Shown here piece by piece: positions 1-8,335 of a DNA stretch of 64,000 bases (the first letter of the stretch is position 1; each line of letters opens with the position of its first letter). The notes under the pieces were generated by a model that saw only the letters and a list, made by a program, of their open reading frames with translations, was not told the DNA's origin and did no database searches. The DNA comes from Spartobacteria bacterium (GTDB taxonomy: Bacteria; Verrucomicrobiota; Verrucomicrobiia; Chthoniobacterales; UBA10450): positions 124,001 through 188,000 of the forward strand of contig PMSN01000009.1 of NCBI GenBank assembly GCA_003167555.1. Direction: 5' to 3'. A program made the position numbers and the translations under genes.

Positions 1-49
1 GATCGGCGGGGGGCTGAACGCTCGTCAGCTCGAAACGATACCAACCCCG

Positions 50-75
50 TCCGGCGGAACGAATATTCCGCCGGA
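50..75. terminator. Perfect 10-bp hairpin downstream of the TonB-like gene
   Basis: A TCCGGCGGAA arm and its exact complement are separated by six bases (50-59 and 66-75). It lies 37 bases past the stop of the minus-strand TonB-like gene, so it may end that transcript; no clear T-run follows, so intrinsic termination is not proved. I see no supportable gene in 1-112. A frame open on the plus strand there runs antisense into the TonB-like gene and has no recognisable product. Confidence 0.45.
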
Positions 76-112
76 AATTCTCCAGCATGTCGCAATCAAG
101 CGACGCTGGTCT

Positions 113-520
113 CTACCTCAACTGCGCCCAGTAGGGCCGTGCGTCGGGAAGAATCTGCTTCGGCGGCGTCGGATTCTTGAACGTAATCAACTCGACCCGG
201 CCTTTGCTTATGTCCGAAGGCAGGACCGAATCTGGGCTCAGGCGCCAGTTCAAGGCGGCGTCGCGCGCGAGTTCATCCAACGCGGGATGCCCGCTGCTCC
301 GCAGCACTGAAGTGCCAGTGACGTGACCGCTCTTGTCGAGTGTCAGCGACAAAACGACTGAACCCTGTAACCCTTGGAAATAGACGCCGAATGGTAACAT
401 CGGCGTTTCTTTCGCAAGCCATTTTGCATTTGCCGTTGCCAGCGGCAATGCGACTAACACCACTACAACCATTCCGCAAAGTGCGGAACGAAGCGCTGAT
501 AAGCGCGTCTTTGTTTGCAT
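113..520 (-). CDS. TonB C-terminal-domain (energy transducer-like) periplasmic protein
   Basis: A protein of about 135 residues. It has an N-terminal hydrophobic signal or anchor (MVVVVLVALPLATANA), then a compact domain with the TonB/TonB-family pattern: GSVVLSLTLDKSGHVTGTSVLRSSGHPALDELARDAALNWR. That matches the beta-strand, 'G.v....v..SSG...LD.aA..a...W.f' signature of TonB_C proteins. It is far shorter than a true TonB and lacks the proline-rich spacer, and no exbB/exbD lies nearby, so a role in outer-membrane energy transduction is not shown. I chose ATG at 520; the frame can extend to TTG at 544, but that places polar residues ahead of the signal. It is divergent from fabD across an AT-rich 91-bp spacer that probably holds both promoters. 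Confidence 0.7.
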   Translation of the reverse strand: MQTKTRLSALRSALCGMVVVVLVALPLATANAKWLAKETPMLPFGVYFQGLQGSVVLSLTLDKSGHVTGTSVLRSSGHPALDELARDAALNWRLSPDSVLPSDISKGRVELITFKNPTPPKQILPDARPYWAQLR

Positions 521-611
521 ATGCAAATTATTTGATTCCGCCAAGAAATTGCAAGCTTATTTTATTACATTCTCGTGACCTAACGACACTCACGCGTTAC
601 CTTAAACTCTA

Positions 612-1547
612 ATGGAAAAGAAAATTGCGTTGCTGTTCGCTGGTCAGGGAGCGCAATCGGTCGGGATGGGGCGCGATCTGGCGGCGCACCATCCGGCGGC
701 TGGGGATTTGTTCCAGCAGGCGGACCAGATTCTCGGACGTTCCCTCAGCGGCATCGCCTGGAACGGACCGCTCGAGGAATTGACCAAGACTTCGAATTGC
801 CAGCCGGCGCTTTACGTTCACGGGCTCGCCTGTCTGGCCGCCTTGCGCAATGTCGCGGGCGATTTCCGGGTCGAGGCGGCGGCCGGGCTGTCGTTAGGCG
901 AATGGACCGCGCACGCCGCTGCCGGCACTTTTAGTTTCGCGACGGGACTGAAACTTGTCGAAACGCGCGGGCGTTTGATGGATGCGGCCTGCGCGGCCAC
1001 AGCCGGCGCGATGGCCGCGATGATTGGCGCGGATGAAAGCACCGTGCGGAGTTTGGCCGCCGACACCGACGTGGATGTCGCAAATATCAACGCGCCGGGC
1101 CAGATCGTCATTTCCGGTGAAAGCGCGAAGGTGGAGCTGGCCGTGAGCCTGGCGAAAGAACATGGCATTCGCCGCGCGACCCTGCTGAACGTCGCGGGCG
1201 CCTACCATTCTCGTCTGATGAATTCGGCCTACGACGCACTGGACGAGCCGTTGCTCGAAGCGGAATTGCAGGTGCCGCGTTTTCCCGTGATCAGCAACGT
1301 CACCGGCGAACAGGTGGTGGCGTTGCCGGATATCCGGAGCACACTTCGAGAGCAGGTCACGAGCACGGTGCGCTGGAGCGAGTGCATGGAGAATTTGCTC
1401 TCGCGCGGCTGCGATCTCTTCATCGAACTCGGCCCGGGCGAAGTGCTGGCCGGATTGCTGCGCAGAGTCCGCAAGGATGTCGACGTGATCAGCGTGAGCG
1501 ATCCCGCGTCGGTGCACGCGTGCGTTGAAAAGTTGCGCGCGCTCTAG
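612..1547 (+). CDS. fabD: Malonyl-CoA:ACP transacylase
   Basis: It moves the malonyl group from CoA to acyl carrier protein, supplying extender units for type II fatty-acid synthesis in the cytoplasm. The 311 residues are full length for FabD. The oxyanion-loop motif GQGAQ is at residues 11-15. The nucleophile serine is Ser94 in GLSLGEW (GHSLGE in the textbook enzyme; the Leu variant is also seen in other phyla). The catalytic histidine motif is AYHSRLM near residue 197, and the GPG motif is in ELGPGEVLAGL. No other fab gene is adjacent, so the usual fabH-D-G-acpP cluster is broken here. It starts at ATG 612 after an AT-rich leader. Confidence 0.95.
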   Translation: MEKKIALLFAGQGAQSVGMGRDLAAHHPAAGDLFQQADQILGRSLSGIAWNGPLEELTKTSNCQPALYVHGLACLAALRNVAGDFRVEAAAGLSLGEWTAHAAAGTFSFATGLKLVETRGRLMDAACAATAGAMAAMIGADESTVRSLAADTDVDVANINAPGQIVISGESAKVELAVSLAKEHGIRRATLLNVAGAYHSRLMNSAYDALDEPLLEAELQVPRFPVISNVTGEQVVALPDIRSTLREQVTSTVRWSECMENLLSRGCDLFIELGPGEVLAGLLRRVRKDVDVISVSDPASVHACVEKLRAL

Positions 1548-1585
1548 GGGCTTGCCCTCGCTGGCCCCTGCTCTAGCTTGCTCGC

Positions 1586-2038
1586 ATGACTTTGCCGGAG
1601 CGCATCGATTCCGATTTGAAAGACGCCATGCGCGCCAAAGATGCCGCGCGGCTCGGCGTTCTCCGCCTGCTCAAATCCGCGCTGAAATATTCCGCGATCG
1701 AAAAAGCGGGCGCGGACGGACAACTCGATGACGTGGAAGCGGCGCAGGTAATCCGGAAGCAAGTGAAGCAGCGGCAGGACTCGATTGAGAGTTTCGAAAA
1801 AGGCGGGCGCCCTGAGCTCGCTGCGAAAGAAAAAGACGAGCTGGCGATTTTGAACGCGTATTTGCCGAAGGGTCTCGAAGCGGACGAACTGACGAAAATT
1901 GTGCGTGAAACAATCAGCGAGATCGGCGCGACTTCGAGAGCGCAGATGGGCGCGGTGATGAAGGCGCTTCAGGGGAAAGTGGCGGGGCGGGCGGATGGGA
2001 AGACGCTGAGTCAGGAAGTGCAGCGGCAGTTGGGATGA
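1586..2038 (+). CDS. yqeY: GatB/YqeY domain protein
   Basis: A 150-residue protein covering the whole YqeY family: N-terminal helices with the typical 'i..dlk.AMraKD..rL.vlR.lksa' start (DLKDAMRAKDAARLGVLRLLKSA) and the C-terminal MGAVMKAL..K..GRADGK motif. The family resembles the tail domain of GatB and is thought to bind tRNA or assist amidotransfer, but its precise role is unproved. It begins 38 bp after fabD and is probably co-transcribed with it. A heptamer-built inverted repeat follows the stop directly. Confidence 0.92.
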   Translation: MTLPERIDSDLKDAMRAKDAARLGVLRLLKSALKYSAIEKAGADGQLDDVEAAQVIRKQVKQRQDSIESFEKGGRPELAAKEKDELAILNAYLPKGLEADELTKIVRETISEIGATSRAQMGAVMKALQGKVAGRADGKTLSQEVQRQLG

Positions 2039-2040
2039 AG

Positions 2041-2133
2041 AAAACGCCGAACGCCCAACGTCCAACGCCCAATGCCGAACTAAAGGCCTCTGAATTCAGC
2101 CTTCGGCGTTCGGCGTTGGGCGTTCGGCGTTTT
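2041..2133. repeat. Inverted repeat built of AACGYCC heptamers, upstream of ispD
   Basis: The left arm (2041-2079) is a run of 7-bp units of AACGCCC/AACGTCC type. The right arm (2102-2133) is its complement except that one heptamer (7 bp) is missing. A 22-bp loop containing AAAGGCCTCTGAATTC separates the arms. The element fills the yqeY-ispD gap and ends 11 bp before the ispD ATG, where no good Shine-Dalgarno sequence is visible. It could act as a terminator, attenuator or simple repeat. Confidence 0.85.
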
Positions 2134-2144
2134 CTCATATATCC

Positions 2145-2828
2145 ATGTTGAGCGCGATCATTGTCGCTGCGGGCAGCAGCCAGCGGATGGGGTTCGACAA
2201 ACTGTTCGCCTTGCTCGGAGAAAAGCCGGTGGTGGCACACACGCTCGAGGCCTTCGAGCGGACAGATTCTGTGACCGAAATCATTTTGGTTGGGCGAGCG
2301 GAGCGGCTCGCGGAATTGCAAGCACTCGTTAGGTCGGCCGCGCTGAAGAAGGTGCGCCACGTCATTGCCGGCGGCAGCCATCGGCAGGATTCTGTTCGCG
2401 CCGGCCTGAACGTTCTCCACGCCGAGGCGCGCTACGTCGCGGTGCATGACGCCGCTCGTCCGCTCGTCACGCCGGAGCAAATCGAGCGCGTCTTTGCCCT
2501 TGCCCGGGAACATCAGGCGGCCGCACTGGCAGAGCCAATCACCGACACGTTAAAGCGGGCGGATGAAAATCGTTTTGTCACCGGCGGGGTGGAGCGCGCG
2601 GGACTTTATGCCATGCAGACGCCGCAGATTTTTTTGCGCGATCTTCTCGTGCAAGCGTATGGCGCGGTTGCCGCAAACAACCTTTCGATCACCGACGAAG
2701 TTTCGGCGGTCGAACATCTGGGCACGAAAGTGCTGCTCGTGCCTAACGAACAGTTCAATGTGAAGATCACCTACCCGCGCGACTTATCGCTCGCTCAATC
2801 CGTCCTCAACCGCCGCTCGTCCCCATAA
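2145..2828 (+). CDS. ispD: 2-C-methyl-D-erythritol 4-phosphate cytidylyltransferase
   Basis: It catalyses the third step of the MEP isoprenoid pathway, joining MEP and CTP to give CDP-ME. The 227 residues match the family length. The nucleotide-binding start is IIVAAGSSQRMGFDKLF (G-x-S-x-R-M-G...K). VHDAARPLVTPEQI is the conserved 'vHDaARP' block, and TDEVSAVEHLG is the substrate-contact 'TDdas.vE..G' block. The isoprenoid product feeds UppS (53.3 kb) and the squalene/phytoene synthase (49.2 kb) in this window, though they are unlinked. Its 3' end overlaps the convergent GT9 gene by 23 bp. Confidence 0.95.
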   Translation: MLSAIIVAAGSSQRMGFDKLFALLGEKPVVAHTLEAFERTDSVTEIILVGRAERLAELQALVRSAALKKVRHVIAGGSHRQDSVRAGLNVLHAEARYVAVHDAARPLVTPEQIERVFALAREHQAAALAEPITDTLKRADENRFVTGGVERAGLYAMQTPQIFLRDLLVQAYGAVAANNLSITDEVSAVEHLGTKVLLVPNEQFNVKITYPRDLSLAQSVLNRRSSP

Positions 2829-3822
2829 GATTCGGATCGGCGGCGTCATCCCATGATGCGCGGACGAGGTCGACAACCTGCGCGACGTCTCCATTCACAA
2901 ACGCACGGCCTCTCTTCATTTTCCCGGCATCCGGAAGGTCCTGCATCCGCGCCAGTTCGCCTCTGCGCCAGATCCAGGCGTCGGGATTGTAGGGACCGAC
3001 GCGGCGCGGATCGGACCAGGTATGAATCGAAATGAGCCGCGACGTGACGGCGGCGGCAATGTGCATGGGACCGCTATCGACGCTGATGATGAAACGGGCC
3101 GCGCGAATAACCCAGATGAGCTGGAGCAGTGAGGTCTGGTTTGCCAGATTCACGCAGTTGTCCGGCTCTGCAATCCGCCGGGAAGATTTGCCGACGACCA
3201 CGACACGCACCGGCGCGAGCGCATCGCAGAAGTTCCGAATCACGGCGTTGCCCAACGATTTGCCCGCGCCCCGCGAGAAGGGATGCAGAAGAACGAACGG
3301 CGGATAAGTGTCGAAGCGCGGCAGGGCATCGCCAGTGGGCAATGGAAAACGGAGCGGTTCCTGGATTGTTGCGCCAAAAGCTTCGGCCAGCTTCAAGTAG
3401 CGTTCGACGGCGTGGGCACGGCGATTTACCCGCGCGACATGATGATAAAACAAGCGCGAGCCTTCGCGGCTATCGCTCATTCCCCAGAACTCGCGCGCAT
3501 GACTGATCCGTCCGATCATCGCGCTTCGGAGCAAGCCCTGAAAATCGAGCGCCACATCGGGCCGCAGCGTTCGCGTCTTTTTCAGCCACGGCAGCAAACT
3601 CGCCGGAGCACTTAAGCCGCGAAAATCGCCCCGCGGGAAAATGTGGAGGTGATCGACGTCGGGATTGCCGCGGAGCAGCGTCGCCCACTCGGGATTAATC
3701 ACCCAAGTAATCTCAGCCTGCGGGTGCGCCTCGCGGATCGCCGCCACCGCGGGCAACGTGTGCACGACATCGCCAAGCGAACTCGGCTTGATGATGAGAA
3801 TGGAACCAATTGCAGATTTCAG
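2806..3822 (-). CDS. Glycosyltransferase family 9 (heptosyltransferase-like), probable CTG start
   Basis: It probably transfers an ADP-heptose-type sugar to lipopolysaccharide core or a similar glycan at the inner face of the membrane. The C-terminal domain has the GT9 pattern (FVLLHPFSRGAGKSLG; then FIISVDSGPMHIAAA with the acceptor-site SGPMH). The first ordinary start (GTG at 3765) would cut off the N-terminal strand and the conserved K-P-S-S-L-G-D motif, which is encoded in frame just upstream (SILIIKPSSLGDVV). No ATG, GTG or TTG exists in frame before it. An AGAGGA box lies nine bases before a CTG at 3822, so I place the start there; an ATT at 3810 is the alternative. It is last in the 3-7 kb minus-strand run. 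Confidence 0.82.
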   Translation of the reverse strand: MKSAIGSILIIKPSSLGDVVHTLPAVAAIREAHPQAEITWVINPEWATLLRGNPDVDHLHIFPRGDFRGLSAPASLLPWLKKTRTLRPDVALDFQGLLRSAMIGRISHAREFWGMSDSREGSRLFYHHVARVNRRAHAVERYLKLAEAFGATIQEPLRFPLPTGDALPRFDTYPPFVLLHPFSRGAGKSLGNAVIRNFCDALAPVRVVVVGKSSRRIAEPDNCVNLANQTSLLQLIWVIRAARFIISVDSGPMHIAAAVTSRLISIHTWSDPRRVGPYNPDAWIWRRGELARMQDLPDAGKMKRGRAFVNGDVAQVVDLVRASWDDAADPNLMGTSGG

Positions 3823-3835
3823 ATTTGCAATTCCT
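3808..3835. repeat. AATC-type heptamer-like stretch at the GT9 start
   Basis: On the minus strand the sequence reads AATTGCA-AATCTGA-AATCTGC-AATTGGT: four heptamer-like units of the nuoJ/mutL family. The gene's likely start codon (CTG 3822) falls inside the array, as if the repeat had overwritten the original start region. Confidence 0.72.
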
Positions 3836-4558
3836 CTACCTTCCCAGTTCGAGGCGCTCAGCGAGCAGGCGGGGCAAGCCGGCTTGAATGATTTTCTTTT
3901 GAGTGGTGGCGAGGTCGTATTTTATTCGCCGCTGTTCGACCACGTTTTTGTCGATGTGGTAAATGCAGTAGGCCGCGCGCCAATCGCCATCGCGCGGCTG
4001 GCCGACACTGCCTACGTTGATGAAATATTTTTTCGATTCCTCGATCATGAGCTGATCGACCTTCACCCGTTTCACGCCTTCATCGCGCACGAACGCACCC
4101 GGCACATGGGTGTGACCGAAGAAACAGACGGTCGTGTGCTGATAGGTGAAACTCGCGGCCGCATCGAGATTATTAAAGACGTAGGCCCACTGGTCGGGCC
4201 TATCGAGGGTCGCGTGCACGATCGTGAAATCGCGCACCTGGCGCGACATGCGCATTTGGCGAAGCCACTCCTTGTCTTCTTCCGTGAGGTGTTCGCGCGT
4301 CCAGTTGATCGCGGCCTCCGCCAGCGCGTTGAAGCCGCGGGACGACTCCGCCAGGGAGGCCTGTTCATCGTGATTTCCTTTCACGACCGGACAATCCATT
4401 TTCCGCACGATCTCGACGCATTCGTGCGGGTTCGCGTTATAGCCGACGACGTCGCCCAGGCAAACGAAGTGGGTGCATTCGCGCTCGCGCGCGTCCGCCA
4501 GAACGGCCTCGGTCGCCTCGAGATTGGCGTGAAGATCGCTGAAAATCGCAAAGCGCAT
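3836..4558 (-). CDS. Metallophosphoesterase (YfcE/calcineurin-like)
   Basis: A 240-residue calcineurin-like phosphoesterase with the full set of metal motifs in order: FSDLHANLEA (D-x-H), GDVVGYNANP (GD-x-x-G), KGNHD (GN-H-D/E), and GHTHVPG (G-H-x-H). This form is typical of small cytoplasmic phosphodiesterases; the substrate cannot be told. The open frame extends far upstream, but MRFAIFSDLH at 4558 is the natural start because the first metal motif begins at residue 8. It starts seven bases after the TPR gene stops, consistent with one transcript. Confidence 0.9.
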   Translation of the reverse strand: MRFAIFSDLHANLEATEAVLADARERECTHFVCLGDVVGYNANPHECVEIVRKMDCPVVKGNHDEQASLAESSRGFNALAEAAINWTREHLTEEDKEWLRQMRMSRQVRDFTIVHATLDRPDQWAYVFNNLDAAASFTYQHTTVCFFGHTHVPGAFVRDEGVKRVKVDQLMIEESKKYFINVGSVGQPRDGDWRAAYCIYHIDKNVVEQRRIKYDLATTQKKIIQAGLPRLLAERLELGR

Positions 4559-4565
4559 GAGCAGG

Positions 4566-5324
4566 TTAGGGTACGCGATCAGGGATTCGTTGATCGAGCG
4601 GAATTTCCAGCTTGCTCTCCAAATCCTGCAAGCGGAGAAGCAAAGTGGGAAGCCGTTCATTCTCGCCGAGATCGTAAAGGCGGCGCAGATGCTCGTAGGC
4701 TTCTCGTTCGCGGCCCGCACAATGCGAAAGCTCGTAGGCGGCGAATCGTTTCTCGTAACTCGGCGCGCCCGGCAACGCGGCGGCTTTCGCGAAGAACTCG
4801 GCGGCATGTTCGTGGTCGATGTACTTGTCTCGATAAAGGCGCGCGAGGGCTTCGTAGAGTTGCGGACGCTCGGGATTGTTCTGGATTCCGCGCTCGAGGA
4901 AATCCTTCCCGACCTGGAAATATTCGCGCTGAGCTTTAATCCGGAGAGCGAGCCTCGGCTGCGTGGAATCATTCAACGCCGCGACGCTCGCGTTCCAGGC
5001 CATGTGCCACGCAGCCATGTCCCAGAAAAGAATCGCGCGCGGTTGCAATGTGGTGACCTGCCGGAAAAGAAGGAGAACGCGGCCCCATTCCGTTCGTTCC
5101 CAGGCGACGTGCGCCTGAATAAAGAGAGCATCGGCGACCAGCGAACGAAAACCACTCAGCGCCGCAACGAATCCCAGCTGGCCGAGTTGCTCGCGCAATC
5201 CCAGATTGAAATCGACCGCGCGGAGATGCAGCTCTCGATGCGCCGTGGAGATCGCATGTTCCAGCGGGAATCTGGCCGCCCCGAAAAGCGCCACGCTCAT
5301 CAGCACCAGGAAGAAACGCATCAT
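4566..5324 (-). CDS. Exported or membrane-anchored TPR-like protein of unknown function
   Basis: A 252-residue protein with a short hydrophobic N-terminus (MMRFFLVLMSVALFGAA) followed by all-helical sequence. It contains tetratricopeptide-like segments such as FLERGIQNNPERPQLYEALARLYRDKY and HAAEFFAKAAALPGAPSYEKRFAAYEL. Its start overlaps the permease stop by four bases (ATGA), so it is translationally linked to the ABC transporter. Helical repeats suggest protein binding in the envelope. I do not recognise a named family. Confidence 0.8.
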   Translation of the reverse strand: MMRFFLVLMSVALFGAARFPLEHAISTAHRELHLRAVDFNLGLREQLGQLGFVAALSGFRSLVADALFIQAHVAWERTEWGRVLLLFRQVTTLQPRAILFWDMAAWHMAWNASVAALNDSTQPRLALRIKAQREYFQVGKDFLERGIQNNPERPQLYEALARLYRDKYIDHEHAAEFFAKAAALPGAPSYEKRFAAYELSHCAGREREAYEHLRRLYDLGENERLPTLLLRLQDLESKLEIPLDQRIPDRVP

Positions 5325-6208
5325 AATTCCTTACGATAAAAAACGGACCAGGCGAGGAGTAGATAAAAGCCGGTGTAGAAGATTCCAAGCGTAGCGGTTT
5401 TCGCGAGAAGCGCCAGGGGGATGGCGGTGCCGGCCACAACGTCATCCACGAGATTGAAGGTTTGCAGGTCGGGAAAAAGAAGCGCCACGAACGCGAGAAA
5501 TATTCTCGTGATCCAGCCGGCGCCATTGGTTTGCAGCCAATATTCCCGCGCGATCGCCTGGAGATGGCCGATGAAATAAACGAACACCATCACGACGATC
5601 GTGAAAATGGTCGACGTGGCGAAGGTCGAGACAAACAAAGTGAGCGACGCGAGCAAACAACCTTTGAGATAGATGATCGCGATGCCCGAAAATAAATTCG
5701 GGTTGAAGGCGGAAGCCTGCACCGCGCGCAACGCCTCCGCGAGCTGCTCGGGCGGCGCGGCGCTCATTTGCTGCGTCGTTTCGCGCAAGACCGTGTGCTC
5801 GCGAAAGCTCAGGACGAGGAAAAAAAGCGCGCCCATCACGAGCAGGCTGATCGCCAGAAGCAGGAGCACACCGGCCAGTTTCCCGGCGAGATATTCGAAC
5901 CGCGTCACCGGCTTCGCCAAAATCGTGTAGACCGTGCGGTCCTCGACATCCTGCGGCAGCAAACGCGCCGTCGCGACGATCGCCAGCAGCGACGTGAAGA
6001 GGCTCATCGCGCCGAGCCCGATATCTTTCAGCACCTGAAATTCCTGCTGAAACGTGAACTGCGCCATGAAGATCGAATTCCCGATCAGAACCAGCGCGAA
6101 CAGAAGCAGCACATAGAAAACTTTCAGCCGTGTCAGCTCGGTGAGCGTGTTCCCGGTGATCGCCGCGATGCGCCGGAAAGAAAATGCGCGGTGAGCGGAT
6201 GCGTTCAT
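5321..6208 (-). CDS. ABC-2 type transporter permease
   Basis: A 295-residue integral membrane protein with about six hydrophobic segments. The first follows a basic leader (RLKVFYVLLLFALVLIGNSIF), and the arrangement is typical of ABC-2/NosY-like permeases ('LTRLKVFYVLLLFALV', 'DVEDRTVYTILAKPVTRFEYLAGK'). The phrase about strain-type rearrangement after the first helix (the R-T-v-y-t-i-L-a-K-P motif) is a strong family mark. It overlaps the ATPase gene by four bases (ATGA), so the two are made together. The substrate is unknown; such pairs move polysaccharides, lipids or drugs, or act in gliding and maturation. Confidence 0.9.
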   Translation of the reverse strand: MNASAHRAFSFRRIAAITGNTLTELTRLKVFYVLLLFALVLIGNSIFMAQFTFQQEFQVLKDIGLGAMSLFTSLLAIVATARLLPQDVEDRTVYTILAKPVTRFEYLAGKLAGVLLLLAISLLVMGALFFLVLSFREHTVLRETTQQMSAAPPEQLAEALRAVQASAFNPNLFSGIAIIYLKGCLLASLTLFVSTFATSTIFTIVVMVFVYFIGHLQAIAREYWLQTNGAGWITRIFLAFVALLFPDLQTFNLVDDVVAGTAIPLALLAKTATLGIFYTGFYLLLAWSVFYRKEL

Positions 6209-7077
6209 TCGGAATCCTTCCGCTCGCCTTTTTTCGGCGTTTCCGTCGCTTCGAGGAAGAGACGCTCTAGCGAGGTCCGCGGGCGGCCACGCTCGATCAA
6301 ACGAGCGCCGGATTTCGCCGCGAGAGCTTCGACTTCGTTCACCAGCGCGGTCGAAGCATTCTCAAGAACAAATTCAGTCTGATTCTCGATCGCGAGCAGA
6401 TCGTCGAGGGCGCCTTCGCGCACCAGCACGCCGTTCGCAAGAATGCCGACGCGATCGCAAATTTCCTGAACTTGCTCGAGGAGATGCGACGACAGCAGGA
6501 CCGTGATGCCGCGGCGTTTGAGATCGAGAATGAGATCGCGGATTTCCCGGGCGCCGACCGGATCGACTCCGGCCGTCGGTTCGTCGAGGACGATGAGTTT
6601 GGGTTCCTGGACCAGCGCCTGCGCGAGCCCGATGCGTTGCAACATCCCTTTCGAATAACCGCCCAGGCGACGATCGGCTGCACTCGTTAGGCCAACGAGT
6701 TCGAGCAATTCTTCCACGCGTTCCCGCAGCCGCGCGCCGCGCAGCCCGCAAAGTTTTCCGTAGAATCGCAGCGTCTCCTGGCCCGTGAGATATTTGTAGA
6801 AATAAGGATTCTCTGGCAAAAAGCCAACCGCTTCGCGGCTCGCGACCAGATTGCTGTCGCGCCCGAAAATGGCGGCGCTTCCCTGCGTCGGCGGGACAAG
6901 GCCGAGAATGATTTTCAAGGTCGTGCTCTTGCCCGAACCGTTCGGTCCGAGCAGGCCGTAGATCTGCCCGGGCGCGACGCGCAGATTCAAATCGCGCACC
7001 GCGACGATGGAGCGCCGTTGAAACGGAACCGGAAAAACTTTGGTGACGCCGTTGACGGCGACAGCGGGTTCAGTCAT
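6205..7077 (-). CDS. ABC transporter ATP-binding protein
   Basis: A 290-residue ATPase that drives the ABC-2 permease encoded directly after it. It has Walker A GPNGSGKSTT, the Q-loop/FLPENPYFYKYLT region typical of the NosF/CcmA group, signature GGYSKGMLQRIGLAQAL, Walker B LIVLDEPTAGVDP, and the switch histidine in SSHLLEQV. A C-terminal accessory domain of about 70 residues follows. I used MTEPAVAVNG at 7077 as the start; the open frame runs further up but has no homology-like sequence. It overlaps the acylphosphatase gene by eight bases. Confidence 0.94.
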   Translation of the reverse strand: MTEPAVAVNGVTKVFPVPFQRRSIVAVRDLNLRVAPGQIYGLLGPNGSGKSTTLKIILGLVPPTQGSAAIFGRDSNLVASREAVGFLPENPYFYKYLTGQETLRFYGKLCGLRGARLRERVEELLELVGLTSAADRRLGGYSKGMLQRIGLAQALVQEPKLIVLDEPTAGVDPVGAREIRDLILDLKRRGITVLLSSHLLEQVQEICDRVGILANGVLVREGALDDLLAIENQTEFVLENASTALVNEVEALAAKSGARLIERGRPRTSLERLFLEATETPKKGERKDSE

Positions 7078-7348
7078 GTCGAATTTCGAAACCGCGAAAA
7101 GCCGGTGGATTTGGCAGAGGCGCTTCGGACTGTTTCCTGATGTGCGCGTGCAGCTCGCTCTGCATGATGGCTTCGAGGAACGCGCGCACTTCGTCTTCTT
7201 CGCCGGCGGCGAGAAGTTCGACGCGGCCATCGCGCAGATTGCGCACCGAGCCCGTGATGTCGAATCCCTTCGCGACGTGCCGGACGGTGTAGCGAAAACC
7301 GACGCCCTGAACGTTCCCTTCGTAGAAAACCTGGATGGAAGCTGTCAC
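7070..7348 (-). CDS. acyP: Acylphosphatase
   Basis: A small cytoplasmic enzyme that hydrolyses acyl phosphates such as acetyl or carbamoyl phosphate. The 92 residues match the family. The two catalytic residues are present: Arg19 in GNVQGVGFRYTV and Asn37 in GSVRNLRDGRVE. It is first in a tightly packed minus-strand run with the ABC transporter, TPR protein, phosphoesterase and GT9 gene. Link to transport is by position only. Confidence 0.93.
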   Translation of the reverse strand: MTASIQVFYEGNVQGVGFRYTVRHVAKGFDITGSVRNLRDGRVELLAAGEEDEVRAFLEAIMQSELHAHIRKQSEAPLPNPPAFRGFEIRHD

Positions 7349-7401
7349 GCCATCCGAAGATTGATCCGGCCTGCGCCGGCAGCAACCGCCACGCGCGGTT
7401 T

Positions 7402-7896
7402 TTATTGTCCCGGCGTTGGCGCCGGCAGCGGAAGGTCTGAAGGAGGCAAATCCTCCGGCGGCGGAACGAGACGCGGGTCGTTGGAATTCAAATTGAACTG
7501 CTCTCCCGCGGGCTGGTTCGACGGCGGCGACAAAACTGAATCCATCGGCGCCGGTGTTGCCGCCGCGATCAATGTGGATGGCGCCGGCTTGATGTCCTCG
7601 CTCGCGACGTAACCTTGTTCGCCCGAAGCGACGAGCTGCACTTTGCTGAAACCGAACGAAGGCCGGATCACTTTCACCAGCGTATCTTTGGTCAACTTCA
7701 AATCGGGATCGCGCCCTGGCTGCGGACCGTGGCGGAAAAATGGCGCCGCTTCGCTGGTCACCACGAAAAATTTGGCGTCGCGGCGGGTCGATTGACTTGT
7801 CTTATTCGTGCTCGTGCAGCCCGCGCCGATGAGAGCGAAGAGAACTGCGGCGAGAGCGGCTCGTCGAGAGTAAATCACTCCCGGAAATAAGCACAT
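7402..7896 (-). CDS. Lipoprotein with SH3-like domain and proline-rich tail
   Basis: About 164 residues. An N-terminal signal ends in a lipobox (ALIGAGC), so it is probably anchored in the membrane by lipid. A short SH3b-like segment follows (KFFVVTSEAAPFF...DTLVKVIRPSFGFSKVQLVASGEQGYVASEDIKPA), with the typical closing 'G.GYVa..di.p' strand. The last 60 residues are rich in Pro, Ala and Ser and look disordered. I chose ATG 7896 because a GAGGTG box precedes it by seven bases; a GTG at 7911 would overlap the previous stop. It is the last of three overlapping genes. Confidence 0.7.
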   Translation of the reverse strand: MCLFPGVIYSRRAALAAVLFALIGAGCTSTNKTSQSTRRDAKFFVVTSEAAPFFRHGPQPGRDPDLKLTKDTLVKVIRPSFGFSKVQLVASGEQGYVASEDIKPAPSTLIAAATPAPMDSVLSPPSNQPAGEQFNLNSNDPRLVPPPEDLPPSDLPLPAPTPGQ

Positions 7897-7907
7897 GCCG
7901 CGCCACC

Positions 7908-8335
7908 TCACTTATAGGAGTAGACGAGGCAGAACGTCGTCGGCTCGCCCTCGAGCAGGCTGACCGACACGAAATATTGTCCGCTGCTCGACGGCGAGAA
8001 ACCAGCCGATGCTCTTTCGCCGTCGTTATAACTTTCCGTCGTAAGCGGCCGTCCCGTTTCATCGTAAAGATCCACCGCGATTTTTTTCGCCTTGGAGTTC
8101 GCCGCCGCGGAAAACCAATACTGATTACCCGCGTAGAGATTCACGGCAATGAGCGCGTGCTCGCGCGGCTTCACGGTCCCGGTCCAATGACCGTCGCGCA
8201 GCTTGAATCCGTCATTGGTGAACGCGCCCGTCAGGTCGAGGACCAGTTTGTGGGCCTCCACTTCCTCGTCCGTCTCGGCGCGGAGAGGCACGCCGGCGAC
8301 AACGATGACGCTGAATAAAATCGCGAGGAGCCGCT

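Noticed and set aside
894-1517. Long minus-strand frame over fabD
   Set aside because: It is the antisense shadow of a clear full-length fabD and has no family pattern.
3665-4939. Plus-strand 424-residue frame
   Set aside because: It crosses two well-supported minus-strand genes (GT9 and metallophosphoesterase) and shows mirror-type composition only.
6374-6751. Arg-rich frames over the ABC ATPase
   Set aside because: Arg/Ala-rich out-of-frame shadows typical of high-GC coding DNA.
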